Assembly: GCF_017813365.1 (NCBI RefSeq)
Contig: NZ_JAGIZA010000012.1
Span: forward strand, 62,001-126,000
DNA length: 64,000 nt
Direction: 5' to 3'
DNA from: Roseomonas indoligenes
GTDB lineage: Bacteria; Pseudomonadota; Alphaproteobacteria; Acetobacterales; Acetobacteraceae
The position numbers were made by a program, and so were the translations under genes. The notes beneath the pieces were generated by a model, which searched no databases, had not been told where the DNA came from, and worked only from the letters and a program-made list of their open reading frames with translations. Below, piece after piece: positions 7,586 through 15,154 of the stretch (the first letter of the stretch is position 1; each line of letters opens with the position of its first letter).

Positions 7586-8763
7586 GCCCCCAGCTCCGCC
7601 TCCACCACGCCGCAGAGGAAGGCGGCGCCGGGCACCAGGGCCGCGTCGTTGAAATCGAAATGCGGGTTGTGGTGGAAGCCCTCGGGGTGTGCGGGCGCGC
7701 CCGTGCCGAGCCAGGCATAGGCGCCGGGGCGGGCCTCCAGCATGCAGGCGAAGTCCTCTCCGGCCGTGATGGGCGGGTGGTCGTCCCGCGCGTGTTCCGC
7801 GCCGAGGGTGGCCAGGGCGGCGCGGTGCATCACCGCCGCTTGCGCCGCATGGTTCACGGTGGGCGGCAGGCGGCGGGAATAGACCGGGGCGGCCTCCACG
7901 CCGTGCAGCGCGGCGATCCCATTCGCCATGGCGGTGATCCGCGCCTCCAGCAGGTCTCGCACGGGCGCGGAAAGGGCACGGGCGGTGCCGCGCAGCAGCA
8001 CCTCCGCCGGGATCACGTTCGGCGCCTCCGGGTGGCCGGCGGCCATGTGGCCGACGCTCACCACGCCGGCCTCCATCGGGTCCAGCTCCCGGGAGACGAC
8101 GGTCTGCACGGCCTGGATGAAGGCGGCGGCGGCCAGGGTAGCGTCAGTGCCGAGATGCGGCTTGGCGCCGTGGGTGCCCCGACCGCGAAAGCGCACCTCC
8201 CAGGTGTCGGAGGAGGCGAGGACGGCCCCCTTCGGCACCGCGACGGTCCCGAGCGGCAGGCCGGGCAGGTTGTGGATGGCGTAGACGGCATCCACGGGGA
8301 AGCGCTCAAACAAGCCGTCCTCCAGCATGCGCTGGGCCCCGCCGCGCGACTCCTCGGCGGGTTGGAAGATCAGGCGGACGGTGCCGGCGAAACGGTCCCG
8401 GTTCGCCGCCAGCCACTTCGCGGCGCCGAGCAGCGTGGCCGTGTGCCCGTCATGCCCGCAGGCGTGCATCTTCCCCGGCATCTGGCTGGCGTAGGGCGCG
8501 CCGGTCGCCTCGCTCATCGCCAGCGCGTCCATGTCCGCGCGCAGGCCGATGGCGCGGTTGGCCGGCCGAACGCCCTGGAGAGTACCGACCACGCCGGTGC
8601 CCGCGATGCCCTCCTCCACCGTAATCCCGGCCGCCCGCAGCTCCCGCGCGACGAGGGCAGCGGTGCGGTGCTCCTCGAAGCCGAGCTCGGGATGGGCGTG
8701 CAGGTCCCGGCGCCAAGCGATCATGGAATCGGCGAGCGGCTCCAGGGCCTTGGCGCTGGGCAT
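7582..8763 (-). CDS. M20-family amidohydrolase (hippurate/N-acyl amino acid hydrolase type)
   Basis: 393 residues. DLHAHPELGFEEHRTA near the N-terminus, IGLRADMDALAM, then KMHACGHDGHTATLLGAA (metal-binding Cys/His) and FQPAEES (catalytic Glu) give the standard order of the M20D subfamily, which includes HipO and IAA-amino acid hydrolases. A dimerisation lid domain lies in the middle (GTHGAKPHLGTDATLAAA). The C-terminal His is in GFHHNPHFDFND. No signal peptide is seen, so it is cytoplasmic and removes acyl groups from amino acids or small amides. It is divergent from the solute-binding protein gene (90 bases between starts) and coupled to the nucleoside hydrolase downstream, suggesting a scavenging unit. 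The true substrate is unknown. Confidence 0.92.
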   Translation of the reverse strand: MPSAKALEPLADSMIAWRRDLHAHPELGFEEHRTAALVARELRAAGITVEEGIAGTGVVGTLQGVRPANRAIGLRADMDALAMSEATGAPYASQMPGKMHACGHDGHTATLLGAAKWLAANRDRFAGTVRLIFQPAEESRGGAQRMLEDGLFERFPVDAVYAIHNLPGLPLGTVAVPKGAVLASSDTWEVRFRGRGTHGAKPHLGTDATLAAAAFIQAVQTVVSRELDPMEAGVVSVGHMAAGHPEAPNVIPAEVLLRGTARALSAPVRDLLEARITAMANGIAALHGVEAAPVYSRRLPPTVNHAAQAAVMHRAALATLGAEHARDDHPPITAGEDFACMLEARPGAYAWLGTGAPAHPEGFHHNPHFDFNDAALVPGAAFLCGVVEAELGA

Positions 8764-8853
8764 CGGGGGGCGGCTCCGTTGCGGGGGGTGGGCCGAACAT
8801 GGCAGCTTGGCCCCCTTTCCGCCAGTTCGACCCCCGCCCCTCCGAGGTTTCCC

Positions 8854-10422
8854 ATGCGCCTGCGCGCCACCCTTCTCGCCGCCACCCTTCTCCTGCCGGC
8901 GGCGGCGGTGGCGCAGGAGGCGATCCGCATCGGCGTGGAATCCGGTCCGACCAGCCTCGACCCGCATTACGCCAGCCTCATCACCAACATCGCCTTCGCG
9001 CGCCACCTGTTCGAGCCGCTGGTTCAGCAGGACTCCCGGCAGAACCTGCGGCCTGCGATTGCCAGCGCCTGGCGCGTGGTGGACGACCTGACCTGGGAGT
9101 TCACCCTCGACCCGCGGGCGCGCTTCAGCGACGGCGCGCCGGTGACGGCGGAGGACGTGGCCTTCTCCATCGCGCGGGCGGGGAACGTGCCGAACTCGCC
9201 CTCCTCCTTCGCCTATGCCACCCGCGTCGTGACGGCGGTGGAGGATACGGGGCACGGGGTGGTCCGCATCCGCACCCGCGTGCCGACGCCGCTGCTGGCG
9301 AACAACCTCGCCCTCGTCATGATCGTCTCGAGGAAGCACGGCGAAGGGGCCTCCACCCAGGACTACAACTCCGGCAAGGCGGCGATCGGCACCGGCCCCT
9401 TCCGCCTCCTCTCCTGGCAGCCCGGCAGCCCCTTTGTCGCGGAGCGGAACCCGGAGTTCCACGGCATCGCTCCCGCCTTCGCCCGCGTGGAGTTCCGCCC
9501 GATCGCCGCCGCTGCCTCCCGCGTCGCCGCGCTGCGGGCGGGGGATGTGGACATGGTGGAGATCGTGCCGCCGGAGGAGTTCGAACGCCTGAAGGGCGAC
9601 GCCCAGCACTTCTCGACCAGCGAGAGCCCGTCAAACCGCCTCATCTTTCTCACCCTCGACAGCGACCGGGAGAACAGCCCCTTCGTGCGCGCGAAGGACG
9701 GCTCGCCCATCCCGAACCCGCTGCGGGACGCGCGGGTGCGCCGCGCCCTTTCACTGGCCATCAACCGGCAGGCGCTAGCGGAGCGCGTGCTGCGCGGCCA
9801 GGCGCTGCCCTCCGGCGACCTCGGCCCGCCCGGATATTTCGGGACCTCCCCGGACCTGACGGCGGAGCGGCTGGACCTGGATGCGGCGAAACGGCTTTTG
9901 GCGGAGGCTGGCCTGCCGCAGGGCTTCTCCCTGCAGGTGAACGGCCCGAACGACCGCTTCGTGAATGATGAGCAGGTGGTGCAGGCCATCGCCCAGATGT
10001 GGACCCGCCTGGGCATTGCCGCGACGGTGGAGACGAAGCCCCGCGGCGTGTGGCTGAGCGAGGCGGCGCAGCTGAAATACAGCGTGAACCTCGCGGGCTT
10101 CTCCCCCAACCCCGAGGTGCTGGGGATGCTGGAGACCCAGGTGCACAGCTTCGACACCGTGCAGGGCCTGGGCACCCAGAACCGCGGCCGCTTCAGCGAT
10201 CCCGCCATCGACCGGGTGATCGAGCAGGCCCGCCAGACGATGAACGACGAGGAACGCGCCCGGCTAACCCGGCAGGCCACGCACCAGGCGATGCGGGAGC
10301 GGACGGCCCTGGTCCCGCTCTACTTCCAGGTGAACACCTGGGCCATGCGCCGCGGCTTCACCTACGAGGCGCGGACGGATGAGATGACCCTGGCCCAGTC
10401 CGTGGGGATCGCCCCGAAGTGA
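8854..10422 (+). CDS. ABC transporter substrate-binding protein, family 5 (peptide/nickel/glutathione type)
   Basis: 522 residues with a clear signal peptide (MRLRATLLAATLLLPAAAVAQ, cleavage after AVAQ). Mature features are those of family 5 periplasmic proteins: SGPTSLDPHYAS at the start, FEPLVQQDSRQNLRPAIASAW, then WEFTLDPRARFSDGAPVTAEDV, and a late ALSLAINRQALAERVLRGQA. It lacks a lipobox Cys, so it is a soluble periplasmic receptor. No permease or ATPase genes are adjacent, which is unusual; it may share a transporter encoded elsewhere. The last codons overlap the GTG of adenine deaminase by 4 bases, so these two products are made together and the imported ligand may be a purine or a purine-containing compound. 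Confidence 0.92.
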   Translation: MRLRATLLAATLLLPAAAVAQEAIRIGVESGPTSLDPHYASLITNIAFARHLFEPLVQQDSRQNLRPAIASAWRVVDDLTWEFTLDPRARFSDGAPVTAEDVAFSIARAGNVPNSPSSFAYATRVVTAVEDTGHGVVRIRTRVPTPLLANNLALVMIVSRKHGEGASTQDYNSGKAAIGTGPFRLLSWQPGSPFVAERNPEFHGIAPAFARVEFRPIAAAASRVAALRAGDVDMVEIVPPEEFERLKGDAQHFSTSESPSNRLIFLTLDSDRENSPFVRAKDGSPIPNPLRDARVRRALSLAINRQALAERVLRGQALPSGDLGPPGYFGTSPDLTAERLDLDAAKRLLAEAGLPQGFSLQVNGPNDRFVNDEQVVQAIAQMWTRLGIAATVETKPRGVWLSEAAQLKYSVNLAGFSPNPEVLGMLETQVHSFDTVQGLGTQNRGRFSDPAIDRVIEQARQTMNDEERARLTRQATHQAMRERTALVPLYFQVNTWAMRRGFTYEARTDEMTLAQSVGIAPK

Positions 10423-12218
10423 GCGGCACCATCGACGCGCCCATCCCCGCCGGGACCCGCCGCGCAGCGATCCGCGCCGCCAAGGGCGAAGCGCCCTTCG
10501 ACCTGCTGCTGACCGGTGGCACGGTGGTGGACGTGGCCCTGGGCGAGCTTCGCATGGCCGATGTCGGGATTGTCGGCGGGCTCATCGCATCGGTTCACCC
10601 GCCGGGCAGCCGCAGCGACGCGGCGGAGGTCCATGACCTGACGGGCCGATTCCTTTCGCCCGGCTTCGTGGACAGCCACCTGCATCTTGAATCCTCCTTC
10701 ATGGCGCCGGCGGACTACGCCTCCGTCGTCGTCCCTCACGGGACCCTCACCACCGTCTGGGACCCGCACGAGCTGGCGAACGTGCTGGGCGTGCCCGGCG
10801 TGCGCTGGGCGGTGGAGAGGTCGCGGAACCTGCCGCTGCGCGTCCTTGTCGCTGCCCCGTCCTGCGTCCCCTCCGCCCCCGGGCTGGAGCTGGCCGGTGC
10901 CGAAATCGGGCCGGAGGAGATGGCGGAGATGCTGTCCTGGCCGGAGGTCTCGGGCGTTGCCGAGGTGATGGACATGGCGGGCGTCCTCTCCTCAGCCCCG
11001 CGGATGGAGGGGATCGTCGGGGCCGGAATGGCTTCCGGGAAGAACGTGAACGGCCATGCCCGGGACCTGATAGGCCCGGCGCTGCAGGCCTATGCCGCCG
11101 CCGGCGTCACCTCGGACCATGAGATCATGGGGCCCGAAGACTTCCTGCAGAAGCTCCGCGCCGGGCTGACCGTGGAGCTGCGCGGCAGCCACGACACCGT
11201 GCTGCCGGGCGTGGTGGCCGCCATCAACGCCCTGCCCGCCCTGCCGCCGAACCTCGTCACCTGCACGGACGACGTCTTCCCGGACGAGCTGGTGGAGAAA
11301 GGTGGGCTTCGCGACACCCTGGCGCGCCTGGTCGGCCACGGCCTGTCGCCGATCCACGCGCTGAAGATGGCCACGCTGCACGCCGCGCTGCGCCTGAAGC
11401 GCGACGACATCGGCCTGATCGGCCCGGGCCGGCGGGCGGAGGTCGTCGTGCTCTCCGACCTGCCGGGCATGGTGGTGGAGCGGGTCTATGTCGCCGGCCG
11501 GCTGGTGGCGCGGGGCGGCGCCCTGCTCTCCCCCCTCCTCCGCGATCTCCCGCCCGGCACCCTGCGCGATACGGTGAAGATCCCCCGGCAATCCGCCCCG
11601 GCCTTCACCCTGCGTCCGCACGGCGTGGAGAACGGAACCGTCCGCCTGCCCGTGGTGGGCGGTGCACGGGTGGTCCGCTGGGCGGAGGCCGAGGTGGCGG
11701 TGCATGGCGGCGTGGCGGAGGTCCCGCCCGGCCATGCCCTGATCACCATCCTGCACCGCCACGGAAGGCGCGATCCCTCTCCGGTCGTCTGCCTCGCGGA
11801 TGGCTGGGGCGAGCCGCGCGGGGCCGTGGCCACCACCATCAGCCACGACAACCACAACCTGCTGGTGATCGGGCGGGACCCGGCGGATATGGCCGCGGCG
11901 GCCAACGCGCTCATCGCCTGCGGGGGCGGCATGTCCGTCTCGCGCGGCGGGGAAGCGATCGCGGTGATGCCCCTGCCCGTCGCCGGCCTGCTTGCGGAAA
12001 CCCCACCGGCCGAAACCGCGGCCGCCTTTGCCCGGCTTCGGGAGGCAGCCGATGCCGTGATGGACTGGAAGCCGCCCTTCCGCGTCTTCCGCGGCGTCAC
12101 CGGCATCTCGCTGGCCTGCAACCCCGGCCCGCACCCGACCGACCTCGGCATCTCGGACGGAGGAACAGGTGCGCTGCGCGACCCGGCCATGCCGCTGGCG
12201 GGTGTGGCGGCAGAGTAA
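10419..12218 (+). CDS. ade: Adenine deaminase
   Basis: 599 residues, near the usual 590-600. It uses a GTG start that overlaps the stop of the binding-protein gene by 4 bases (GTGA). The fold is read from DLTGRFLSPGFVDSHLHLES (metal-binding HxH), DPHELANVLGVPG, NGHARDLIG, AAAGVTSDHEIMGPED, CTDDVFPDELVEKGG and HALKMATLHAALRLKRDDIG. The C-terminal GGGMSVSRGGEAIAVMPLPVAGL region is characteristic of Ade rather than of other amidohydrolases. It converts adenine to hypoxanthine and ammonia in the cytoplasm. Together with nucleoside hydrolase it forms a purine salvage route in this locus. Confidence 0.95.
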   Translation: MSGTIDAPIPAGTRRAAIRAAKGEAPFDLLLTGGTVVDVALGELRMADVGIVGGLIASVHPPGSRSDAAEVHDLTGRFLSPGFVDSHLHLESSFMAPADYASVVVPHGTLTTVWDPHELANVLGVPGVRWAVERSRNLPLRVLVAAPSCVPSAPGLELAGAEIGPEEMAEMLSWPEVSGVAEVMDMAGVLSSAPRMEGIVGAGMASGKNVNGHARDLIGPALQAYAAAGVTSDHEIMGPEDFLQKLRAGLTVELRGSHDTVLPGVVAAINALPALPPNLVTCTDDVFPDELVEKGGLRDTLARLVGHGLSPIHALKMATLHAALRLKRDDIGLIGPGRRAEVVVLSDLPGMVVERVYVAGRLVARGGALLSPLLRDLPPGTLRDTVKIPRQSAPAFTLRPHGVENGTVRLPVVGGARVVRWAEAEVAVHGGVAEVPPGHALITILHRHGRRDPSPVVCLADGWGEPRGAVATTISHDNHNLLVIGRDPADMAAAANALIACGGGMSVSRGGEAIAVMPLPVAGLLAETPPAETAAAFARLREAADAVMDWKPPFRVFRGVTGISLACNPGPHPTDLGISDGGTGALRDPAMPLAGVAAE

Positions 12219-12267
12219 CGCGGGGCGAAGCAAATTGTCGCTCTATGCGTCTCAATTCCCTGAACTG

Positions 12268-12302
12268 TTGCGGTTGGTTTAGATGATCCCCTACACCCGC
12301 AA
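12268..12302 (+). promoter_or_regulatory. Possible promoter of the algI-algJ pair
   Basis: TTGCGG at 12268-12273 and TACACC at 12292-12297 are 18 bases apart. The flanks also form an inverted repeat, ttgcgg (12268-12273) with ccgcaa (12297-12302), so the site might bind a dimeric regulator. It lies in the 247-base gap before the MBOAT gene; the rest of that gap shows nothing I can assign. Low confidence because the -10 is weak. Confidence 0.3.
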
Positions 12303-12465
12303 CGGCCGATTCCACCCGCCCGGGGCGGCTCACCCCCTGCGGAGACGGTGCGCGGGCCCGGTGATGAAGGCCAGGACGGCCGGGCGCATTGGGGGATGGT
12401 ATGGCGGAGCTGAAGGGCCCTGACGGGCGGCCCGGGAATGGCCGGGGCGGGGCGCGCGGCGCCCC

Positions 12466-13887
12466 ATGATCTTCGCCTCCTTCGAGTTCCTCTGTCTGTT
12501 CCTGCCGCTGTTCTTCGCGGTCTACTTCCTCACGCCCTTCCGGTTCCGGAACTGGCCGATCCTGATCCTGTCCTGGGCCTTCTATGCCTGGTGGCGGGTG
12601 GATTTCCTGCTGCTGCTCATGTTCTGCACAATCTTCACCTTCTACACGGTGAAGGCCATGGACCGGGCCGGGCCGAAGACCCGCAAAGGCACGACGCTGT
12701 TCATCGTCGGCCTCGTCGGCAATCTCGGCGTGCTGGCCTATTTCAAATACGCAAATTTCGGCGTGGGGATCTTCAACGACTTCCGGGCCGCGCTGGGCTA
12801 TCAGCCCATCCCCTGGGTCGAGATCATCCTGCCGATCGGCCTTTCCTTCTACGTGCTGCAATCCGTGTCCTACCTCGTGGACATCTGGCGCGGCACGGTG
12901 CCCATCACGAAGAAGCTGCTGGACTACGCCACCTACAAGGCGATCTTCAGCCAGCTCATCGCCGGCCCCATCGTCCGCTACGCCGAGATCAAGGACGAGC
13001 TGGTCTATCGCCCGCATACCCTGGCGCAGTTCGGCCTCGGCGCCCGGCGGTTCATGACGGGCTTCACCATGAAGGTGGTGCTGGCGGACACGGTGGCGCT
13101 GGTGGCGGATGCCGCCTTCGCCCTGCCGAACCCCACCCTGGCCGATGCCTGGACGGGTGCCATCGCCTATACGCTGCAGCTCTACTTCGACTTCGCCGGC
13201 TACTCCGCCATGGCGATCGGGCTGGCGCTGATGATCGGGTTCCACTTCCCCGAGAATTTCAATCACCCATACCTGTCCAGCAGCATTCAGGCCTTTTGGC
13301 AGCGCTGGCACATGACGCTGTCGCGCTTCCTGCGCGACTACCTCTACATTTCCCTTGGAGGGAACCGGAAGGGCGCCTTCCGCACCTACCTCAACCTGTT
13401 CCTGACGATGGTGATCGGCGGCCTCTGGCACGGCGCCAACTGGACCTTCATCGTCTGGGGCGCCTGGCATGGCGGGCTGCTGGCGATCCACCGCCTGTTG
13501 CAGCAGGCCGGCTTCCGGCCGATGCCCTTCATCCTCGGCAACGCGCTGACGATGCTGGCGGCAACCATCGGCTGGGTGGTGTTCCGCGCCCACGACATCC
13601 ACAACGCCATGACCATGTATGGCGGGATGGTCGGGCTGAACGGCGCCCCGCTGAGCGACGCCCTGGCCTGGCAGGTCACGCCGGACCAGTGGTGGACCAT
13701 CCTGATCGCGATCGTGGTGGTCTACCTGCCCCTGCTCGGCCCGCGCCTGCCCTTCCAGCGCCCGCCGGAGGCGATGGGGACCTTCTGGCGGAGCCTGTGG
13801 ATCGTCGGGCCGCTGCTGGGCTTCCTCCTCGGCGTCGTGCTGCTCTACAGCCGCGCGGCCGTGCCCTTCCTGTATTTCCAGTTCTGA
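12466..13887 (+). CDS. algI: MBOAT-family polysaccharide O-acetyltransferase (AlgI/WssH type)
   Basis: 473 residues with about 11-12 hydrophobic segments. Diagnostic motifs of the AlgI branch are present: FYAWWRVDFLLLL near residue 40, AGPIVRYAEI at 167-176, YFDFAGYSAMAIGLALMIG at 240-258, FWQRWHMTLSRFLRDYLY (His282) and GGLWHGANWTFIVWG (catalytic His322). AlgI-type proteins move acetyl groups across the inner membrane for transfer to a periplasmic exopolysaccharide such as alginate or cellulose. The SGNH partner gene starts 10 bases downstream. Further acetylation genes lie within 8 kb. No alginate (alg8/alg44) or cellulose (bcsA) synthase is present in the window, so the target polymer is unknown. 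Confidence 0.93.
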   Translation: MIFASFEFLCLFLPLFFAVYFLTPFRFRNWPILILSWAFYAWWRVDFLLLLMFCTIFTFYTVKAMDRAGPKTRKGTTLFIVGLVGNLGVLAYFKYANFGVGIFNDFRAALGYQPIPWVEIILPIGLSFYVLQSVSYLVDIWRGTVPITKKLLDYATYKAIFSQLIAGPIVRYAEIKDELVYRPHTLAQFGLGARRFMTGFTMKVVLADTVALVADAAFALPNPTLADAWTGAIAYTLQLYFDFAGYSAMAIGLALMIGFHFPENFNHPYLSSSIQAFWQRWHMTLSRFLRDYLYISLGGNRKGAFRTYLNLFLTMVIGGLWHGANWTFIVWGAWHGGLLAIHRLLQQAGFRPMPFILGNALTMLAATIGWVVFRAHDIHNAMTMYGGMVGLNGAPLSDALAWQVTPDQWWTILIAIVVVYLPLLGPRLPFQRPPEAMGTFWRSLWIVGPLLGFLLGVVLLYSRAAVPFLYFQF

Positions 13888-13897
13888 GAGAGGGCCG

Positions 13898-15025
13898 ATG
13901 ACCGAGACCTCCTGGAAAGGCGCCCACGCCGCCGCGGTGTTCCAGGGCGCCGCAGCGGCCGTACTCCTCGCCCTCGCCGCCTGGCAGGGCATCGCGGCCA
14001 TCGCCAGCGAGCCGGGGCAGGAGCGGCTGCGGCCCACGCTGAACCTCGGGTCCTTCCTCTCCGGCAAGCTGACGGGCGCCGTGAACCACGTGATGGCGCA
14101 CGAGTTGCCGGCCGACCCGCTGCTCCGAGCGAGCGGCGGCGTCTTCCGCTACGACCTGTTCCGCTCCGGCGGGCCGCTGGTCCGGGTGGGCTGCGACGAC
14201 ACCCTGTTCCTGACGGAGGAGCTTCGCCCCTGGCCGGGCGCTGAGGCCGCCATGGCGGAGCGCGCCGCGATCGTGCGGCGCGTCCGTGACGGGCTAGCGC
14301 AGCGGGGAGTCCTGCTCTCCGTCGCCCTGGTCCCGGACAAGGCGCGGGTGAAGCGGGACCGGCTCTGCGGCGCGCCGCGCTCCGAGCAGGCCACGGCGCG
14401 CTACGATGCCTTCGCGGAGGCGCTGCGCGGTCAGGGCATCCAGCCCTTGCTGCTGCTGCGCCCCCTGGCCGCCCGGGAGGCACAGGGCGGCGCATGGTGG
14501 CGCACCGACACGCACTGGAGCCAGGAAGGCGCCCGCGCGGCCGCCGCGGCCATCGCCGCGGCACTCCGCGTCTACCCCCTCTCCCGCTCCACCACCTTCC
14601 GCACGACCTCTGCCGCCGAGGAGACGAACGGCCCGGGCGACCTGCTCCGCCTGATGAGCCTGGACCGCGTGCCGGACGCGCTGCGCCCGGCGCCGGACCG
14701 CCAGCGGCTGGAGCACACGGAGGCCGCGGAGGCGGGCTCCGGCGGCGGCGGGCTGCTGGACGAGACCCCGGCGCCGGAGGTGGCGCTGGTCGGCTCCTCC
14801 TACTCCGTGAACGCCAACTTCCACGGTGCCCTGCAGGAGCTGCTGCGCACCGCGGTCGTAAACGCCGCCAAGGCAGGCGGCGGCTTCGCCGGCAGTGCCA
14901 ACGAGTACTTCGCCGGCCAAGCCTTCCGGGAGACGCCGCCGCGCATCGTCGTCTGGGAGATTCCGGAGCGCGTCGTCGGGCAGCCACTCGGCCAGGGCGA
15001 ACGTGACCTGGCGGCCCGCTGGTGA
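13898..15025 (+). CDS. algJ: AlgJ/AlgX-like SGNH hydrolase-family acetyltransferase
   Basis: 375 residues. An N-terminal uncleaved anchor or signal (about residues 12-36, rich in Ala/Leu) places it in the periplasm. WWRTDTHWS (Asp204, His206) is the DxH motif of the AlgJ/AlgX fold, and VALVGSSYS (about 296-303) supplies the nucleophilic Ser. These three residues are the expected catalytic triad for passing acetyl groups to the polymer. The gene begins 10 bases after the MBOAT gene, the usual AlgI-AlgJ pairing. A poorly conserved region 225-290 is rich in Arg, Asp and Gly. A second protein of the same fold is encoded at 18772-19755. Confidence 0.85.
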   Translation: MTETSWKGAHAAAVFQGAAAAVLLALAAWQGIAAIASEPGQERLRPTLNLGSFLSGKLTGAVNHVMAHELPADPLLRASGGVFRYDLFRSGGPLVRVGCDDTLFLTEELRPWPGAEAAMAERAAIVRRVRDGLAQRGVLLSVALVPDKARVKRDRLCGAPRSEQATARYDAFAEALRGQGIQPLLLLRPLAAREAQGGAWWRTDTHWSQEGARAAAAAIAAALRVYPLSRSTTFRTTSAAEETNGPGDLLRLMSLDRVPDALRPAPDRQRLEHTEAAEAGSGGGGLLDETPAPEVALVGSSYSVNANFHGALQELLRTAVVNAAKAGGGFAGSANEYFAGQAFRETPPRIVVWEIPERVVGQPLGQGERDLAARW

Positions 15026-15082
15026 GGATCGCGGTGAGAAAAGGGCATCGGGCTCGGCGGGAAGCCACCGCTGACGAAACGC

Positions 15083-15110
15083 TTTTAATCCTGCGCATCC
15101 GAGATAAATT
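15083..15110 (+). promoter_or_regulatory. Possible promoter of the TPR gene
   Basis: An A/T-rich island in very G/C-rich DNA holds TTTTAA (15083-15088) and TAAATT (15105-15110), 16 bases apart, 45 bases before the chosen ATG. The 129-base gap after the algJ-like gene otherwise shows no feature. Confidence 0.4.
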
Positions 15111-15154
15111 ATGAGAAATTCGTGCGGCCGCTTCGTCCCGGGAATCACCGTCTG

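Noticed and set aside
10992-12233. Long minus-strand open frame across adenine deaminase (413 codons)
   Set aside because: It is antisense to a clear Ade protein. Its composition (Gly, Arg, His, Gln) is what high-G/C DNA gives, and it has no motif.
12097-14067. 656-codon minus-strand open frame across algI
   Set aside because: It is antisense to the MBOAT gene, Gln/Glu/His-rich, and has no domain. It is a codon-bias shadow.
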